Below are positions 25,377 through 34,945 of a stretch of 64,000 nt of DNA, piece after piece. Numbering within the stretch: position 1 is the stretch's first letter; each line of letters begins with the position of its first letter. The notes beneath the pieces were generated by a model, which worked only from the letters and a program-made list of their open reading frames with translations, searched no databases and was not told where the DNA came from. Source of the stretch: Bacteroidota bacterium (lineage in GTDB: Bacteria > Bacteroidota > Bacteroidia > B-17B0 > Aurantibacillaceae); NCBI GenBank assembly GCA_016708845.1, contig JADJFB010000004.1:62001-126000 (forward strand). The letters are read 5' to 3'. The position numbers and the translations under genes were made by a program.

Positions 25377-27224
25377 TTATTCAACTGTTACGCTTTTTGC
25401 TAAATTTCTTGGCTGATCTACATTACAACCACGCATCACAGCGATATGGTATGATAATAATTGCCAAGGAATAACAGACACTAATGGAACCAAAGATTCA
25501 TCTGTTTCTGGAATTTCAATCACATGTTCTGCCATTTTTTTCACTTCCGTATCTCCAGCAGTTACAATGGCAATAATTCTTCCTTTACGTGCTTTTACTT
25601 CTTGAATATTGCTCACTACTTTTTCGTAGTTAGGTCCTTTGGTTGCAATAACAAATACAGGCATCTCCTCATCAATTAAAGCAATTGGCCCGTGTTTCAT
25701 TTCTGCCGCAGGGTAACCTTCAGCGTGTATGTATGAAATTTCTTTTAATTTTAAAGCGCCTTCTAAAGCAACTGGAAAAGAGTAACCTCTTCCTAAGTAT
25801 AATGCATTTGATGCATCTTTATATTCAGCAGCTATTAATTTAATGGCGTCATTCATTTTTAAAACCTCTTCTACTTTTGCAGGAATAGATTCCATCTCAT
25901 ATAATAATTGACGGTATCTGCTTTCTGCAATTGCTCCTTTAACTTTAGCAACATGTAAAGCCATTAATGTTAATACAGTAACTTGTGCTGTAAATGCTTT
26001 TGTTGAAGCTACACCAATTTCTGGTCCTGCATGAGTATATGAACCTGCATGAGTAGCACGAGCAATAGAAGAACCAACCACATTACATACACCAAAAATA
26101 GTCGCCCCTTTTGCTTTTGCTAATTCAATGGCGGCTAATGTATCTGCAGTTTCTCCACTTTGAGAAATAGCAATCACAATATCATCAGGATAAATAATTG
26201 GGTTACGGTATCTAAATTCAGATGCATATTCTACTTCAACCGGAATACGTGCATATTCTTCAAATAAATATTCAGCAACCATACCAGCATGCCACGAAGT
26301 ACCGCAAGCAATGACTAAAATACGTTTGGCGTTTTTAAATTTACCTTCATGTTCTTCAATACCGCCCATTTTTAAATGACCAGTTTCTGAATTTAATCGC
26401 CCACGCATACTATCAAAAATAGAACGCGGTTGCTCATAAATTTCTTTCAACATAAAATGGTCGTAGCCGCCTTTTTCAATAGCTTCTAATTCCATTTCTA
26501 ATTCCTGAACATAAGGTGTAATTTCTTTATCGCGAATGGTTCTGATTTTTAATTCTTCTCCACGGCGAATAATTGCTACATGCTCATCTTCAATATAAAC
26601 TACATTTTTAGTGTATTCTACAATTGGCGAAGCATCTGATGCGATAAAGTATTCATCTTTACCAACGCCAATTACCATCGGACTACCTTTTTTAGCAGCG
26701 ATTAATGTGTCAGGATCATTTTTATTTAAAATTACAATGGCATAAGCACCATTTACTTGTTTTAAAGCAGCCATTACAGCATGCCCTAATTTCATGGAAG
26801 GCTCGTGTGTACGTATATCTTCAATTAAATGAATCAACACTTCTGTATCTGTTTCAGACAAGAAAGTATGACCACGTTTTTGTAAACCTTCTTTGATGGA
26901 AGCGTAATTTTCAATAATTCCGTTATGGATAATTACTAAATCCTTAGTTTGAGAATAATGAGGATGTGAGTTTACATCATTTGGCTCACCATGTGTAGCC
27001 CAACGCGTGTGCCCAATTCCAATATTCCCAGATTTATCTTTGTCTTTGCAAGACTCTAATAAATCAGAAACCTTCCCTTTTTTCTTATAAACGTTTAAAC
27101 TTCCTTCAGGCGAAATCATTGCTACACCAGCGCTATCATAGCCACGGTATTCTAAACGTTGTAAACCTTTAATTAAAATAGGAAACGCATCACGGTTTCC
27201 AATATATCCTACAATTCCACACAT
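25377..27224 (-). CDS. glmS: Glutamine-fructose-6-phosphate aminotransferase (isomerising)
   Basis: GlmS makes glucosamine 6-phosphate for peptidoglycan and LPS. The N-terminal nucleophile cysteine is residue 2 (MCGIVGYIGNRDAF), and the glutaminase domain continues through NGIIENYASIKEGL. Two SIS sugar-isomerase domains follow (ACGTSWHAGMVAEYLFEEY and LYLGRGYSFPVALEGALKLK). The protein ends with the usual KSVTVE. The 615-residue length is normal. It is monocistronic as far as visible, and I saw no glmS ribozyme upstream. Confidence 0.97.
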   Translation of the reverse strand: MCGIVGYIGNRDAFPILIKGLQRLEYRGYDSAGVAMISPEGSLNVYKKKGKVSDLLESCKDKDKSGNIGIGHTRWATHGEPNDVNSHPHYSQTKDLVIIHNGIIENYASIKEGLQKRGHTFLSETDTEVLIHLIEDIRTHEPSMKLGHAVMAALKQVNGAYAIVILNKNDPDTLIAAKKGSPMVIGVGKDEYFIASDASPIVEYTKNVVYIEDEHVAIIRRGEELKIRTIRDKEITPYVQELEMELEAIEKGGYDHFMLKEIYEQPRSIFDSMRGRLNSETGHLKMGGIEEHEGKFKNAKRILVIACGTSWHAGMVAEYLFEEYARIPVEVEYASEFRYRNPIIYPDDIVIAISQSGETADTLAAIELAKAKGATIFGVCNVVGSSIARATHAGSYTHAGPEIGVASTKAFTAQVTVLTLMALHVAKVKGAIAESRYRQLLYEMESIPAKVEEVLKMNDAIKLIAAEYKDASNALYLGRGYSFPVALEGALKLKEISYIHAEGYPAAEMKHGPIALIDEEMPVFVIATKGPNYEKVVSNIQEVKARKGRIIAIVTAGDTEVKKMAEHVIEIPETDESLVPLVSVIPWQLLSYHIAVMRGCNVDQPRNLAKSVTVE

Positions 27225-27302
27225 AATTTTTCTATAAAAGACTAGGCTAATATAACTCTTTTTTTGCGAAAATATTGCCTGAAATCACAATAAAATCAAG
27301 AA

Positions 27303-28214
27303 TTATTTTTTTGAAACTATTTCTTGTAAAGCCTCTGAAAGAGTAGGATATTTGAGCTGAAAACCTGCATGGATAAGTTTTTGGTTACTTATTGGGGAAC
27401 CTTCTAATAATACATTGGCCATTTCGCCAAACAGTAATTTAAGGGCAAAAGCAGGAACTCGTGGTAAGAAAAATGGTTTTGAAAGGCTTTTAGCAAGTTG
27501 CTTTGAAAAAGAGTTGCTGGTTGTTTTTTCGGCAGAAACTGTATTATAAATTCCATTGTAATTTGAATTAAAAAGCGCTTCATAGAAAACAGACACTAAA
27601 TCTTCAATATGAATCCAGGGCATATATTGTTTTCCAGATCCAACAGCGGAGCCTAATCCTAATTGAAACAAGGGTAATAATTTTTTTAAAGCACCACCTT
27701 CTTTACTCAATACAACTCCAATTCTTATGATGGAACTTTTTTTAGAAACCAGTTGAATTTGCTGATAGGAGTTTTCCCATTGGGTGCAAGATTGTGTTAA
27801 AAAATCATCTTCGCCTTTATCGGTTTCGGTATATATTTTTTCGGAAGTTGTCATGCCATAAATGCCAATAGCGCTGGCTCCAACAAAAGATTTTAGTTGT
27901 ATGTTTTTCTTTTTTACAACATCTGTAATTAGCTTCATACTATTGACTCTCGAATCAATGATGTCTTGTTTTCGAGCGTTTGTCCAGCGTTTATCAGCAA
28001 TGCCACTACCTGCTAAATGTACAATATGCTCAACACCATCAAATGCTTTTTCATCAATTTCATTTTTCTCTACATTCCAATAAAATGATTTGAGTTGAGA
28101 AGATGATTGAGGATTTCTTGACAAAATTCTTACTTCATGTCCTTCTGTAATTAAACGTTGAGTTAAAGCTTTTCCAACTAAACCTGTTCCGCCTGATATT
28201 AATATAACTGCCAT
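27303..28214 (-). CDS. TIGR01777 family epimerase (YfcH/SulA-like)
   Basis: The 303-residue protein is an atypical short-chain dehydrogenase. It opens with the Rossmann motif ISGGTGLVGKALTQRL and has HLAGSGIADKRWT. The C-terminal DUF1731 tail is present (PRVPAFALKLLFGEM, then GFQLKYPTLSEALQEI). Substrates of this family are unknown. It is transcribed divergently from the ferredoxin gene, with 50 bases between the starts. Confidence 0.9.
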   Translation of the reverse strand: MAVILISGGTGLVGKALTQRLITEGHEVRILSRNPQSSSQLKSFYWNVEKNEIDEKAFDGVEHIVHLAGSGIADKRWTNARKQDIIDSRVNSMKLITDVVKKKNIQLKSFVGASAIGIYGMTTSEKIYTETDKGEDDFLTQSCTQWENSYQQIQLVSKKSSIIRIGVVLSKEGGALKKLLPLFQLGLGSAVGSGKQYMPWIHIEDLVSVFYEALFNSNYNGIYNTVSAEKTTSNSFSKQLAKSLSKPFFLPRVPAFALKLLFGEMANVLLEGSPISNQKLIHAGFQLKYPTLSEALQEIVSKK

Positions 28215-28238
28215 GATGTATAAATTACAATTTAGCTG

Positions 28239-28246
28239 TAACTTTG
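28239..28246 (+). promoter_or_regulatory. -7 box for the ferredoxin operon
   Basis: TAACTTTG is a perfect TAnnTTTG element, 18 bases upstream of the ATG at 28265. Confidence 0.6.
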
Positions 28247-28264
28247 TTTAAAGTTAATACAATT

Positions 28265-28585
28265 ATGGCTTCAATATTTGATATACATATTTTTGTTTGC
28301 ACAAACCAACGCACAGGTTCTGAGAAATTAAGTTGTGGTGAAGTTCACGGATTAGATCTAGTTGCAGAATTTAAGAAACAACTGAAAGATTTAAACGTAG
28401 GGATAAAAACGCGTGCCAATAAAAGCGGGTGTTTGGGGATTTGCGATTTTGGACCTACCATAGCCATTTATCCAGAAGGTGTTTTTTATGTTGGTGTAAA
28501 AAAAGAAGATATTACTGAAATTGTGCAATCGCATATTGTAAATAAAACACCTGTAGAACGTTTATTGCTAAAAGAATGGAAATAG
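28265..28585 (+). CDS. Thioredoxin-fold (2Fe-2S) ferredoxin
   Basis: The 106-residue protein matches the thioredoxin-like [2Fe-2S] ferredoxin family. The four expected cluster cysteines are in FVCTNQ, KLSCGEV and SGCLGICDFG. The ATG at 28265 is preferred over the upstream TTG at 28244, which lies inside the -7 box. Its last codons overlap the start of the next gene by ten bases, and a GNAT gene follows, so all three are probably one operon. The redox partner is unknown. Confidence 0.88.
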   Translation: MASIFDIHIFVCTNQRTGSEKLSCGEVHGLDLVAEFKKQLKDLNVGIKTRANKSGCLGICDFGPTIAIYPEGVFYVGVKKEDITEIVQSHIVNKTPVERLLLKEWK

Positions 28586-28923
28586 ACCGCCAACAAGATT
28601 TACAAAAACCTGATTTATTTGAGAAATTTAAAACTCAATTACACCGTGATTTTGAATTAAGCGGATTTTCGGATATTGCTCCGCAGTTAAATTCAAATAA
28701 TTTAGAACATATCTTTCAGGAAGTACTGAAATCTGTGATGATTATTGAAAAAAAAGATTCTTCTTCTATCCAAAATCTGTTGTATAGAATTGATGTAACT
28801 GAGCTACAAATAAAAAAAGAGGCTGCTAGTCATCCTGAAAAAAACTTCCAACAAATTTTAGCTGAATTAATCATCAAACGCATTCTACAAAAAGTTATTT
28901 TAAAACAACAGTATTCTAAATAG
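28576..28923 (+). CDS. Unknown protein coupled to the ferredoxin gene
   Basis: The 115-residue protein is predicted to be all-helical and cytoplasmic, with no signal peptide, cysteine or metal motif. Its sequence is rich in Gln, Lys and Glu (FEKFKTQLHRDFELSGF, LIIKRILQKVILKQQ). It overlaps the ferredoxin gene by ten bases and ends one base before the GNAT start. Such tight packing indicates co-translation with the redox protein. I do not recognise the family. Confidence 0.75.
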   Translation: MEIDRQQDLQKPDLFEKFKTQLHRDFELSGFSDIAPQLNSNNLEHIFQEVLKSVMIIEKKDSSSIQNLLYRIDVTELQIKKEAASHPEKNFQQILAELIIKRILQKVILKQQYSK

Positions 28924-28924
28924 T

Positions 28925-29392
28925 ATGAGCATAGTTATTAGAACAGGTACAAAGGCAGATATTCCATTTGCATTGAATTTAGTAAAAGAATTAGCAGTTT
29001 ACGAAAAAGCGCCTGATGAAGTAGAAGTAACCATTGAAGAAATGACAGAATGGGGTTTTGGTACTGACAAACAATTTGATTTTTTTGTGGCGCTTGAAAA
29101 CGATGTGATTGTTGGCTTAGCTTTATACTATTATAAGTACAGTACTTGGAAAGGAAAATGTTTATTTTTAGAAGATATCATTGTTACTGAATCGCAACGA
29201 GGGAAAGGCTTAGGAAAGTTATTGTTTGATAAAGTAGTACAAGTTAGTAAAGAACAAAAAGTTCGTCGCATGGAATGGCAAGTGCTAGATTGGAATACGC
29301 CAGCTATTGAGTTTTATAAAAAGTATGATGCCACTTTAGACGGAGAATGGGTGAATTGCAAATTAACGAATCATCAATTGGCGAAGATGTAA
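28925..29392 (+). CDS. GNAT family N-acetyltransferase
   Basis: The 155-residue protein has the GNAT acetyl-CoA loop QRGKGLGKLLFDKV and the C-terminal DWNTPAIEFYKKYDATLDGEW motif. The overall pattern (LAVYEKAPDEVEVT, LYYYKYSTWKGKCLFLEDI) resembles spermidine/diamine N1-acetyltransferases (SSAT-like), so a polyamine or small amine substrate is possible. It is the third gene of the ferredoxin operon and is followed by a strong terminator. Confidence 0.88.
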   Translation: MSIVIRTGTKADIPFALNLVKELAVYEKAPDEVEVTIEEMTEWGFGTDKQFDFFVALENDVIVGLALYYYKYSTWKGKCLFLEDIIVTESQRGKGLGKLLFDKVVQVSKEQKVRRMEWQVLDWNTPAIEFYKKYDATLDGEWVNCKLTNHQLAKM

Positions 29393-29435
29393 AAGCAAGG
29401 AAGGCTTACAAATATTGTAAGCCTTCCTTGTTTTA
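29391..29435. terminator. Strong bidirectional terminator between GNAT gene and hemE
   Basis: A perfect 16-base-pair stem (CAAGGAAGGCTTACAA at 29396-29411 with its complement at 29415-29430) surrounds a three-base loop. A and T runs flank it on both sides. It touches the stop codons of both genes. Confidence 0.93.
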
Positions 29436-30452
29436 TAATCCTTTTACACAATCAATAAAGAATTTCACTTTATTCTTATCTAAATCTGGATACAAACCAT
29501 GACCTAAGTTGGCAATGTAACGTTGTTTGCCAAATGCATTTACCATTTTACGAGCAGTAGCTTCAATGGTTTTTTCATCAGCATATAACATGCAAGGGTC
29601 GGCATTGCCTTGTAAAGTTTTTTCGTGACCAATAATAATTCGAGCGTCTTGAGGATTAATGGTCCAATCTAAACCAATGGTGTTACAATTTAATTTTGCC
29701 ATGTCTGCTAATGCAAAGTGTGCATCTTTAGCAAATACGGTAACTGGAACTAAAGGTTCAATAGCATCACAAATTTTTGAAATGTATTTTAAGGAGAATT
29801 CTAAATATTGTTCATGTCCTAAAACGCCTGCCCAACTATCAAAAATTTGAATCATATCGGCGCCAGCAGCTATTTGTCCTTTTAAATAGTTGATGGTGCT
29901 TTGAGTAATTTTTTCTAATAATTGGTGTGCTAAAGCTGGCTCTTGATAAAAGAATTTTTTTGCTTGGCTAAAGGTTTTACTTCCACTACCTTCTACCATG
30001 TATGCCATTAGTGTCCATGGTGCGCCAGCAAAACCAATTAAAGGCACACGGTTATTCAAATCTTTTTTGGCTAATTTAATAGCTTGTATCACATAATCTA
30101 AATCACCAGCATCTGCAATTCGCAAATCGTCAATATCTTTTTGTGACTTAATTGTTTTCTCAAAGTTTGGCCCCTTAGCTTCAATCATTTGATAAGGTAA
30201 TCCCATTGCTTCTGGAATTACTAAAATATCCGAAAAGATAATAGCAGCATCAACCCCTAAAATATCAACTGGTTGAATGGTTACTTCTGCCGCTAATTCT
30301 GGATTTTTGACAAACTCAATAAAGTTTTTTGCACGAGAGCGAGTAGCTTTGTATTCAGGTAAAATACGTCCTGCTTGGCGCATTAACCAAATAGGCACAC
30401 GTTCAACATGTTCGCCTTTTGCTGCTCTAAGTATTAAATCGTTTTGATACAT
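29433..30452 (-). CDS. hemE: Uroporphyrinogen decarboxylase
   Basis: HemE removes four carboxyl groups from uroporphyrinogen III to give coproporphyrinogen III. The product has 339 residues and the diagnostic [17 protein letters not shown] motif (about residues 19-35), with [16 protein letters not shown] and the active-site Asp in [10 protein letters not shown]. It follows the bestrophin gene by two bases, so both may share a message. The hemD gene lies 23 kb away, so haem genes are not clustered here. Confidence 0.96.
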   Translation of the reverse strand: MYQNDLILRAAKGEHVERVPIWLMRQAGRILPEYKATRSRAKNFIEFVKNPELAAEVTIQPVDILGVDAAIIFSDILVIPEAMGLPYQMIEAKGPNFEKTIKSQKDIDDLRIADAGDLDYVIQAIKLAKKDLNNRVPLIGFAGAPWTLMAYMVEGSGSKTFSQAKKFFYQEPALAHQLLEKITQSTINYLKGQIAAGADMIQIFDSWAGVLGHEQYLEFSLKYISKICDAIEPLVPVTVFAKDAHFALADMAKLNCNTIGLDWTINPQDARIIIGHEKTLQGNADPCMLYADEKTIEATARKMVNAFGKQRYIANLGHGLYPDLDKNKVKFFIDCVKGL

Positions 30453-30454
30453 AA

Positions 30455-31318
30455 TTAATTTAAAATTTCGTTAAGATTTGTTTTTATTCTTCCGCAAATA
30501 TCATCCAATGGTAAGTCGTTGTCGTCTTCTCCAAATGGATCTTCAATTTCTTCGGCAATTAATTCAATACTTGCAAATACATATAATACAATAATTGAAA
30601 TGGGAACAGTAGTATAACCAAATTCGCTACCAAAAAATATTGGTAAAGACATGATATATAAAAATATCATCTTCTTTAAAAAGATATTATAGGAATAAGG
30701 AATTGGTGTGTTTTTAATACGTTCGCAAGCGCCCACATTATCAGTAAACGATTTTAACTCTTCATTTAAAACAATCAATTGATCTCCAGTTATGTCCTTA
30801 TTTAAGTATAAGGTATTAATTTTAGCGTATAATGATTTTGCAATAAAATTAGGTTTGTGATTGGCATCAGCAAATTGTGATAAGTTGATATTGTCTGTTT
30901 GAGTAAACTCTTCTTGAATATATTTTCCTCTCAAATGATTTTTGAACGCAAACACATAATTTGTAATTAAATGTTTTATCTCTTGTTTATCTTTTTCGTG
31001 AACTAAAATCACAGATAATTTTAAAGCCAAATTTCGAGAATTATTGACGGTACTTCCCCAAACTTTTCTTCCTTCCCACCAACGGTCGTATGCAGAATTA
31101 GTTCTAAAAACTAACAACATCGATAATACAAAACCTAAAATGGAATGCATCACCGTTGGGTTTTTTGTTTCTAAATGAAAAAAGTGAGCTTCAGAAAAAA
31201 CGATAATGGCAGCATAAATGCCTATACTTACAAGCGACCAAAATAGTCTTCTGAAAGTATCACTTTTGTGAAACTGTATAATTAATGTAAACCAGTCTTT
31301 TGGATTATAAGTTACCAT
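30455..31318 (-). CDS. Bestrophin-family anion channel (UPF0187/YneE)
   Basis: The 287-residue membrane protein has the bestrophin signatures [18 protein letters not shown] (about residues 70-87) and the C-terminal acidic patch [15 protein letters not shown]. Membrane helices are visible at about residues 24-44, 58-72, 213-229 and 236-254. Bacterial homologues form pentameric ion channels, either cation- or anion-selective. It lies immediately upstream of hemE with a two-base gap, so the two are likely co-transcribed. Confidence 0.93.
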   Translation of the reverse strand: MVTYNPKDWFTLIIQFHKSDTFRRLFWSLVSIGIYAAIIVFSEAHFFHLETKNPTVMHSILGFVLSMLLVFRTNSAYDRWWEGRKVWGSTVNNSRNLALKLSVILVHEKDKQEIKHLITNYVFAFKNHLRGKYIQEEFTQTDNINLSQFADANHKPNFIAKSLYAKINTLYLNKDITGDQLIVLNEELKSFTDNVGACERIKNTPIPYSYNIFLKKMIFLYIMSLPIFFGSEFGYTTVPISIIVLYVFASIELIAEEIEDPFGEDDNDLPLDDICGRIKTNLNEILN

Positions 31319-31351
31319 AATTGCAGCGCAAAGTTAATAGGTTTCGGCAAT

Positions 31352-31780
31352 TTAGCACTTTAAAATATGCCCAAATCTGGCAATAAATTGCTTATTTTTT
31401 AAATAGTTGAAATTATGTGTCTTTAAAGACTCTTCAAACATCTTGATTAAGCTATCGTTTAAAATGGTTTCTCCGCATATTTTTCCTTTTTTGAATATGA
31501 CGGATGTTAACTCTCCAGAGGCATTTATTTCTAAATAAATATCTGCATAAAAACTCCCGCAATTTTTGCAATTTAATTTTTTGATCTTTTGTTTTTGTTT
31601 GAGTTCAGTATATTCTACATAGTTCCAATTATTTTCAAAAGCTGTCCATTCAGCTTTTTCTTCGTTCGAAAAAGAATAGTAAGCTTGGTACAAATGCAAC
31701 GTATCAGTTTGTCCGAAAGCTTTTTGTATATCAAGAACTAAGGAGCACGAATACAGTATAAAAATCCAGAAATATTTCAT
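31352..31780 (-). CDS. Secreted or envelope protein of unknown function
   Basis: The ATG at 31780 gives a signal peptide (MKYFWIFILYSCSLVLDIQKAFG) and about 120 mature residues. Two cysteines in LNCKNCGSF form a CxxC pair that could be a disulfide or metal site. The rest is mixed alpha/beta (YADIYLEINASGELTSVIF). That segment, with the following ETILNDSLIKMFEESLKTHNF, faintly resembles TonB C-terminal modules, but I would not assign it. It ends 33 bases upstream of the bestrophin gene on the same strand. Confidence 0.65.
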   Translation of the reverse strand: MKYFWIFILYSCSLVLDIQKAFGQTDTLHLYQAYYSFSNEEKAEWTAFENNWNYVEYTELKQKQKIKKLNCKNCGSFYADIYLEINASGELTSVIFKKGKICGETILNDSLIKMFEESLKTHNFNYLKNKQFIARFGHILKC

Positions 31781-31928
31781 AATTGAGCAAAGGTTAAACA
31801 AAATTATATATAAAAATTACCGTTTATATATTTTTCGACAAAATATAGTGCGTTTAACATTTATATAGTTTAGCTTAGATATTCAATATTTTACAATCAA
31901 AATATCACGAACTAAAACCACTGTATCA

Positions 31929-33932
31929 ATGAAAAAAGTATTACAATTTTTATTTACGCTTACGGCTTTTGCATCTATCAATGCTCAAACCCACTATTGT
32001 GCTGATCATAAAGCACAACGTTTTAATAAGCAAATGGCCATGAATGCAGCTGTTGCAAAAACGGCCCAATCCACTATTGCACCTAAAGAAAATATGTATG
32101 ATTTAAAATTTTATCATTTAAATATAAATGTTGAGCGCAACACTTTGTATGTAAGTGGTAATGTTAAAAGTATTGCTAAAGTTGTTACAACTTCTTTAGA
32201 TTCGTTTGCTTTTGTGCTTCACGAAAATCATACGATCGATTCGGTATATGTAAACGGTGCTAAACGTAATTTTGTGCGAAGAGATAGTTTAGCCTTAGCA
32301 ACTGCTGGAACTCCTATTGCACAAAATCAATTATTTACTGCTATCGTCTATTATAAAGGCACAGCGCCTACTGGTGGAGCAGCAGCTATCGGAGATGGTT
32401 ATAATGTAGGAACATCTGGCTCTTGGGGAAATCAAGTTACTTGGAGTTTAAGTGAAAGTTTATGTGCTTACCACTGGTTTCCTTGTAAGCAAGATTTAAG
32501 AGATAAAATTGATTCTTCTTGGGTTTATGCAACTACAGATTCTACAAATATGGTAGGATCTAACGGTTTGTTAAAAAATGTAGTTACCATTGAAAACAAA
32601 AAGCGTTACGAATGGAAATCAAAATATCCTATTGATTATTATTTAATTTCGGTATCAACAGCAAAATATAAACCATATATTTTATATGCTAAACCTCAAT
32701 ATTTAGTAAATGATTCCATCTATATTCAAAATTTTATTTATGACAACGCCATTAATAATACAGCTTGGGCAAGTCAAAAAACGGCTTTAAATCAAATAGT
32801 TCCAACTATCGAAATGCAATCTAAACTATTTGGTATGTATCCTTTTCATAAAGAAAAATACGGCCATTGTATGGCTCCCTTTGGTGGAGGTATGGAACAT
32901 CAAACCATGACAAGTTTAGGCTTTTTTGATTTTGAATTAGATGCGCACGAGTTAGGTCACCAATGGTGGGGCGATAATGTAACTTGTGCCTCTTGGAAAG
33001 ATATTTTTATTAACGAAGGGTGGGCTAGTTATTCTGAGTATTTATGTCACCAATATATGACAGGTACAGGAACAACGGCTACACAGAAAATGTTAGATGT
33101 ACACACAAGCGTGATGTCGCAGCCAGGCGGAAGTTGTTATTTTACAAATGCTGATACCATGAATGCTACTAGAATATTTAGTTCAAGATTAACTTATGAT
33201 AAAGGAAGTGCAGTTTGTCATTCGTTACGTTATGAAATTAATAATGACTCAGTGTTTTTTCCTGCTATCAGAGCTTTTCAAGCTACGTATGGTGGCAGTA
33301 CTGCAACTGTTATAGAGTTTAAAAACTTTATGGAAGCACAAAGTGGATTGAATTTCACCCAGTTTTTTAACCAATGGTATTACGGACAAGGATATCCTAC
33401 ATTTTCTGTTTCATGGAATCAAGGTAGCGGTGTGTTTTATTTAAAATCTACACAAGCTCAATCCTTTCCTTCTTCTGTGCCATTATTTATGACTCATGTT
33501 GATTACAGAATTAGTAGAACGGCTAAGCCAGATACGATTGTAAGATTATATCATGGGCAAACCATTGAAAATTATAGTTTCGCATTAACTGGAACAGTAA
33601 CCAGTATCGGCGTTGACCCAAATAACTGGATTTTAAATAAAGTAGGAACCAACACAAAAGATATTAATTTAAGTGCTAATGAATTAGGTCAAGATATTGC
33701 TAGTGTTTTTGTAGGACCAAATCCAACATCCGATGTGTTAAACGTATACATGAATACTAACGATAAATCATCTGTTGAAATTTTTGATATTACTGGAAAG
33801 TTAATGCTAACTCAATCTTTTGATACGCATGTAGAATTTGATATTTCGAAATACGCCAACGGTATTTATACAGTTACAATCAAAAATAAACAAGGTGATG
33901 TACTTAAAACAAGTAAAGTAGTTAAGAATTAA
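31929..33932 (+). CDS. Secreted M1-family metallopeptidase with type IX sorting tail
   Basis: The 667-residue protein is an aminopeptidase-N-like M1 enzyme. It has a signal peptide (MKKVLQFLFTLTAFASINAQ), the exopeptidase GGGMEHQTM motif, and the zinc site HELGHQWW with the third ligand in FINEGWASYSEY. The C-terminal 85 residues form a type A T9SS sorting domain (VFVGPNPTSDVLNVYM, VEIFDITGKLML, YANGIYTVTIKN). It is therefore exported to the surface or medium, where it would trim peptides. A strong terminator follows. Confidence 0.95.
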   Translation: MKKVLQFLFTLTAFASINAQTHYCADHKAQRFNKQMAMNAAVAKTAQSTIAPKENMYDLKFYHLNINVERNTLYVSGNVKSIAKVVTTSLDSFAFVLHENHTIDSVYVNGAKRNFVRRDSLALATAGTPIAQNQLFTAIVYYKGTAPTGGAAAIGDGYNVGTSGSWGNQVTWSLSESLCAYHWFPCKQDLRDKIDSSWVYATTDSTNMVGSNGLLKNVVTIENKKRYEWKSKYPIDYYLISVSTAKYKPYILYAKPQYLVNDSIYIQNFIYDNAINNTAWASQKTALNQIVPTIEMQSKLFGMYPFHKEKYGHCMAPFGGGMEHQTMTSLGFFDFELDAHELGHQWWGDNVTCASWKDIFINEGWASYSEYLCHQYMTGTGTTATQKMLDVHTSVMSQPGGSCYFTNADTMNATRIFSSRLTYDKGSAVCHSLRYEINNDSVFFPAIRAFQATYGGSTATVIEFKNFMEAQSGLNFTQFFNQWYYGQGYPTFSVSWNQGSGVFYLKSTQAQSFPSSVPLFMTHVDYRISRTAKPDTIVRLYHGQTIENYSFALTGTVTSIGVDPNNWILNKVGTNTKDINLSANELGQDIASVFVGPNPTSDVLNVYMNTNDKSSVEIFDITGKLMLTQSFDTHVEFDISKYANGIYTVTIKNKQGDVLKTSKVVKN

Positions 33933-33949
33933 TTCTGTTATCATTATTT

Positions 33950-33986
33950 AAAAAGCCTCAACAATTAATGTTGAGGCTTTTTTGTT
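33950..33986 (+). terminator. Terminator after the M1 peptidase gene
   Basis: AAAAGCCTCAACA pairs with TGTTGAGGCTTTT around ATTAA and is followed by T residues. Confidence 0.9.
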
Positions 33987-33993
33987 TCAAAAG

Positions 33994-34106
33994 GGAACAC
34001 GGATTAAATAGATCTGACAGATTTTCACGGATTTTTTTAATAATGGAAGTAGAACACTCGAAAAATAATCTGTGCAAATCAGTTTAATCAGTGTTATCCG
34101 CGTTCC
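33994..34106. repeat. Dispersed repeat family B, copy 2
   Basis: It begins GGAACACGGATTAAATAGAT and ends GTTATCCGCGTTCC, so the ends are inverted. The shared core AATCTGTGCAAATCAG is identical to copy 1. It sits in the gap between two convergent genes. Confidence 0.85.
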
Positions 34107-34114
34107 AATTACAA

Positions 34115-34945
34115 CTACTTCATCTTCCCAGTCCAGTGTGGAAATTGTGCTAAGTGTTTAATATCTGGTTCTTTTTCAAATAACCCAAACACGGCGCTAC
34201 CACTGCCACTCATGCAAGCATAGGTGGCGCCGAGCTCATACAAATCATGTTTTGTTTTTTCTACAATAGGATATAAACTAAAAATAGATTTCTCGAAATC
34301 ATTTACTAAATCAGTTTTCCATGTTGCAATTGGTTGCTGAATCACATCCAATAAAGATTTACTTGGCTGTTGAGGTTTTACTAAACTATATGCCTCTTTT
34401 GTATTACTGTGAACGTTAGGATAAATAATAGCAATATATAAATGACTTAAATTTAATTTGATGTCCGTAAATACATCGCCTTTTTGTGTAGCATATACTG
34501 GAGAATTTTTTATAAAGAAAGCGCAATCGCTTCCTAATTGTCGAGCAATATCAATGCGTTCTGTTTCTGTAAAATTTAATTGAAATTGGTCATTCAACAA
34601 ATTAATAAAAAAAGCAGCGTCTGCACTTCCGCCACCAAGGCCAGCGCCCATGGGTAATGTTTTATGCAGATACACATCAATAGCAGGAACTATTTTGGTT
34701 TGCTTAATAATTTGATAGGCTTTGTAGAGTAAGTTATCTTCTATATTTCCAGAAATGGACAAGCCACTTAAATGTAAATTAAACTCATCTTTTTGCACCC
34801 TGAGCGGAGTCGAAGGGGCAATTATTTCCAAAGCATCATTCCAACCTATAGGATAAAAAACAGTTTCTATATTATGAAAACCATCGGCGCGTTTTTCAGT
34901 AATATTTAATCCAAGGTTTATTTTAGCATTAGGGAAACATATCAT
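34115..34945 (-). CDS. ispE: 4-diphosphocytidyl-2-C-methyl-D-erythritol kinase, with in-frame repeat insert
   Basis: IspE phosphorylates CDP-ME in the MEP isoprenoid pathway. It is a GHMP kinase of 276 residues with the start FPNAKINLGLNI, the ATP loop LPMGAGLGGGSADAAF, and the C-terminal CMSGSGSAVFGLF. Residues 43-51 (APSTPLRVQ) are encoded by a palindromic repeat (34797-34818) that is intergenic elsewhere in this window. It replaces a variable loop of the fold, so activity is likely retained. It ends 8 bases from repeat B copy 2. Confidence 0.93.
   Translation of the reverse strand: MICFPNAKINLGLNITEKRADGFHNIETVFYPIGWNDALEIIAPSTPLRVQKDEFNLHLSGLSISGNIEDNLLYKAYQIIKQTKIVPAIDVYLHKTLPMGAGLGGGSADAAFFINLLNDQFQLNFTETERIDIARQLGSDCAFFIKNSPVYATQKGDVFTDIKLNLSHLYIAIIYPNVHSNTKEAYSLVKPQQPSKSLLDVIQQPIATWKTDLVNDFEKSIFSLYPIVEKTKHDLYELGATYACMSGSGSAVFGLFEKEPDIKHLAQFPHWTGKMK
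34797..34818. repeat. Palindromic repeat family C, copy 1, inside ispE
   Basis: CCCTGAGCGGAGTCGAAGGG is a partially palindromic sequence, with CCCT/AGGG-type ends and a GAGCGGAGTC core. The core recurs at 40428-40451 and 49350-49410. Here it is read in frame on the minus strand. Confidence 0.8.

Noticed and set aside
27225..27302. glmS ribozyme upstream of glmS
   Set aside because: The leader is only about 80 bases, AT-rich, and lacks the ribozyme core; the element is also typical of Firmicutes.
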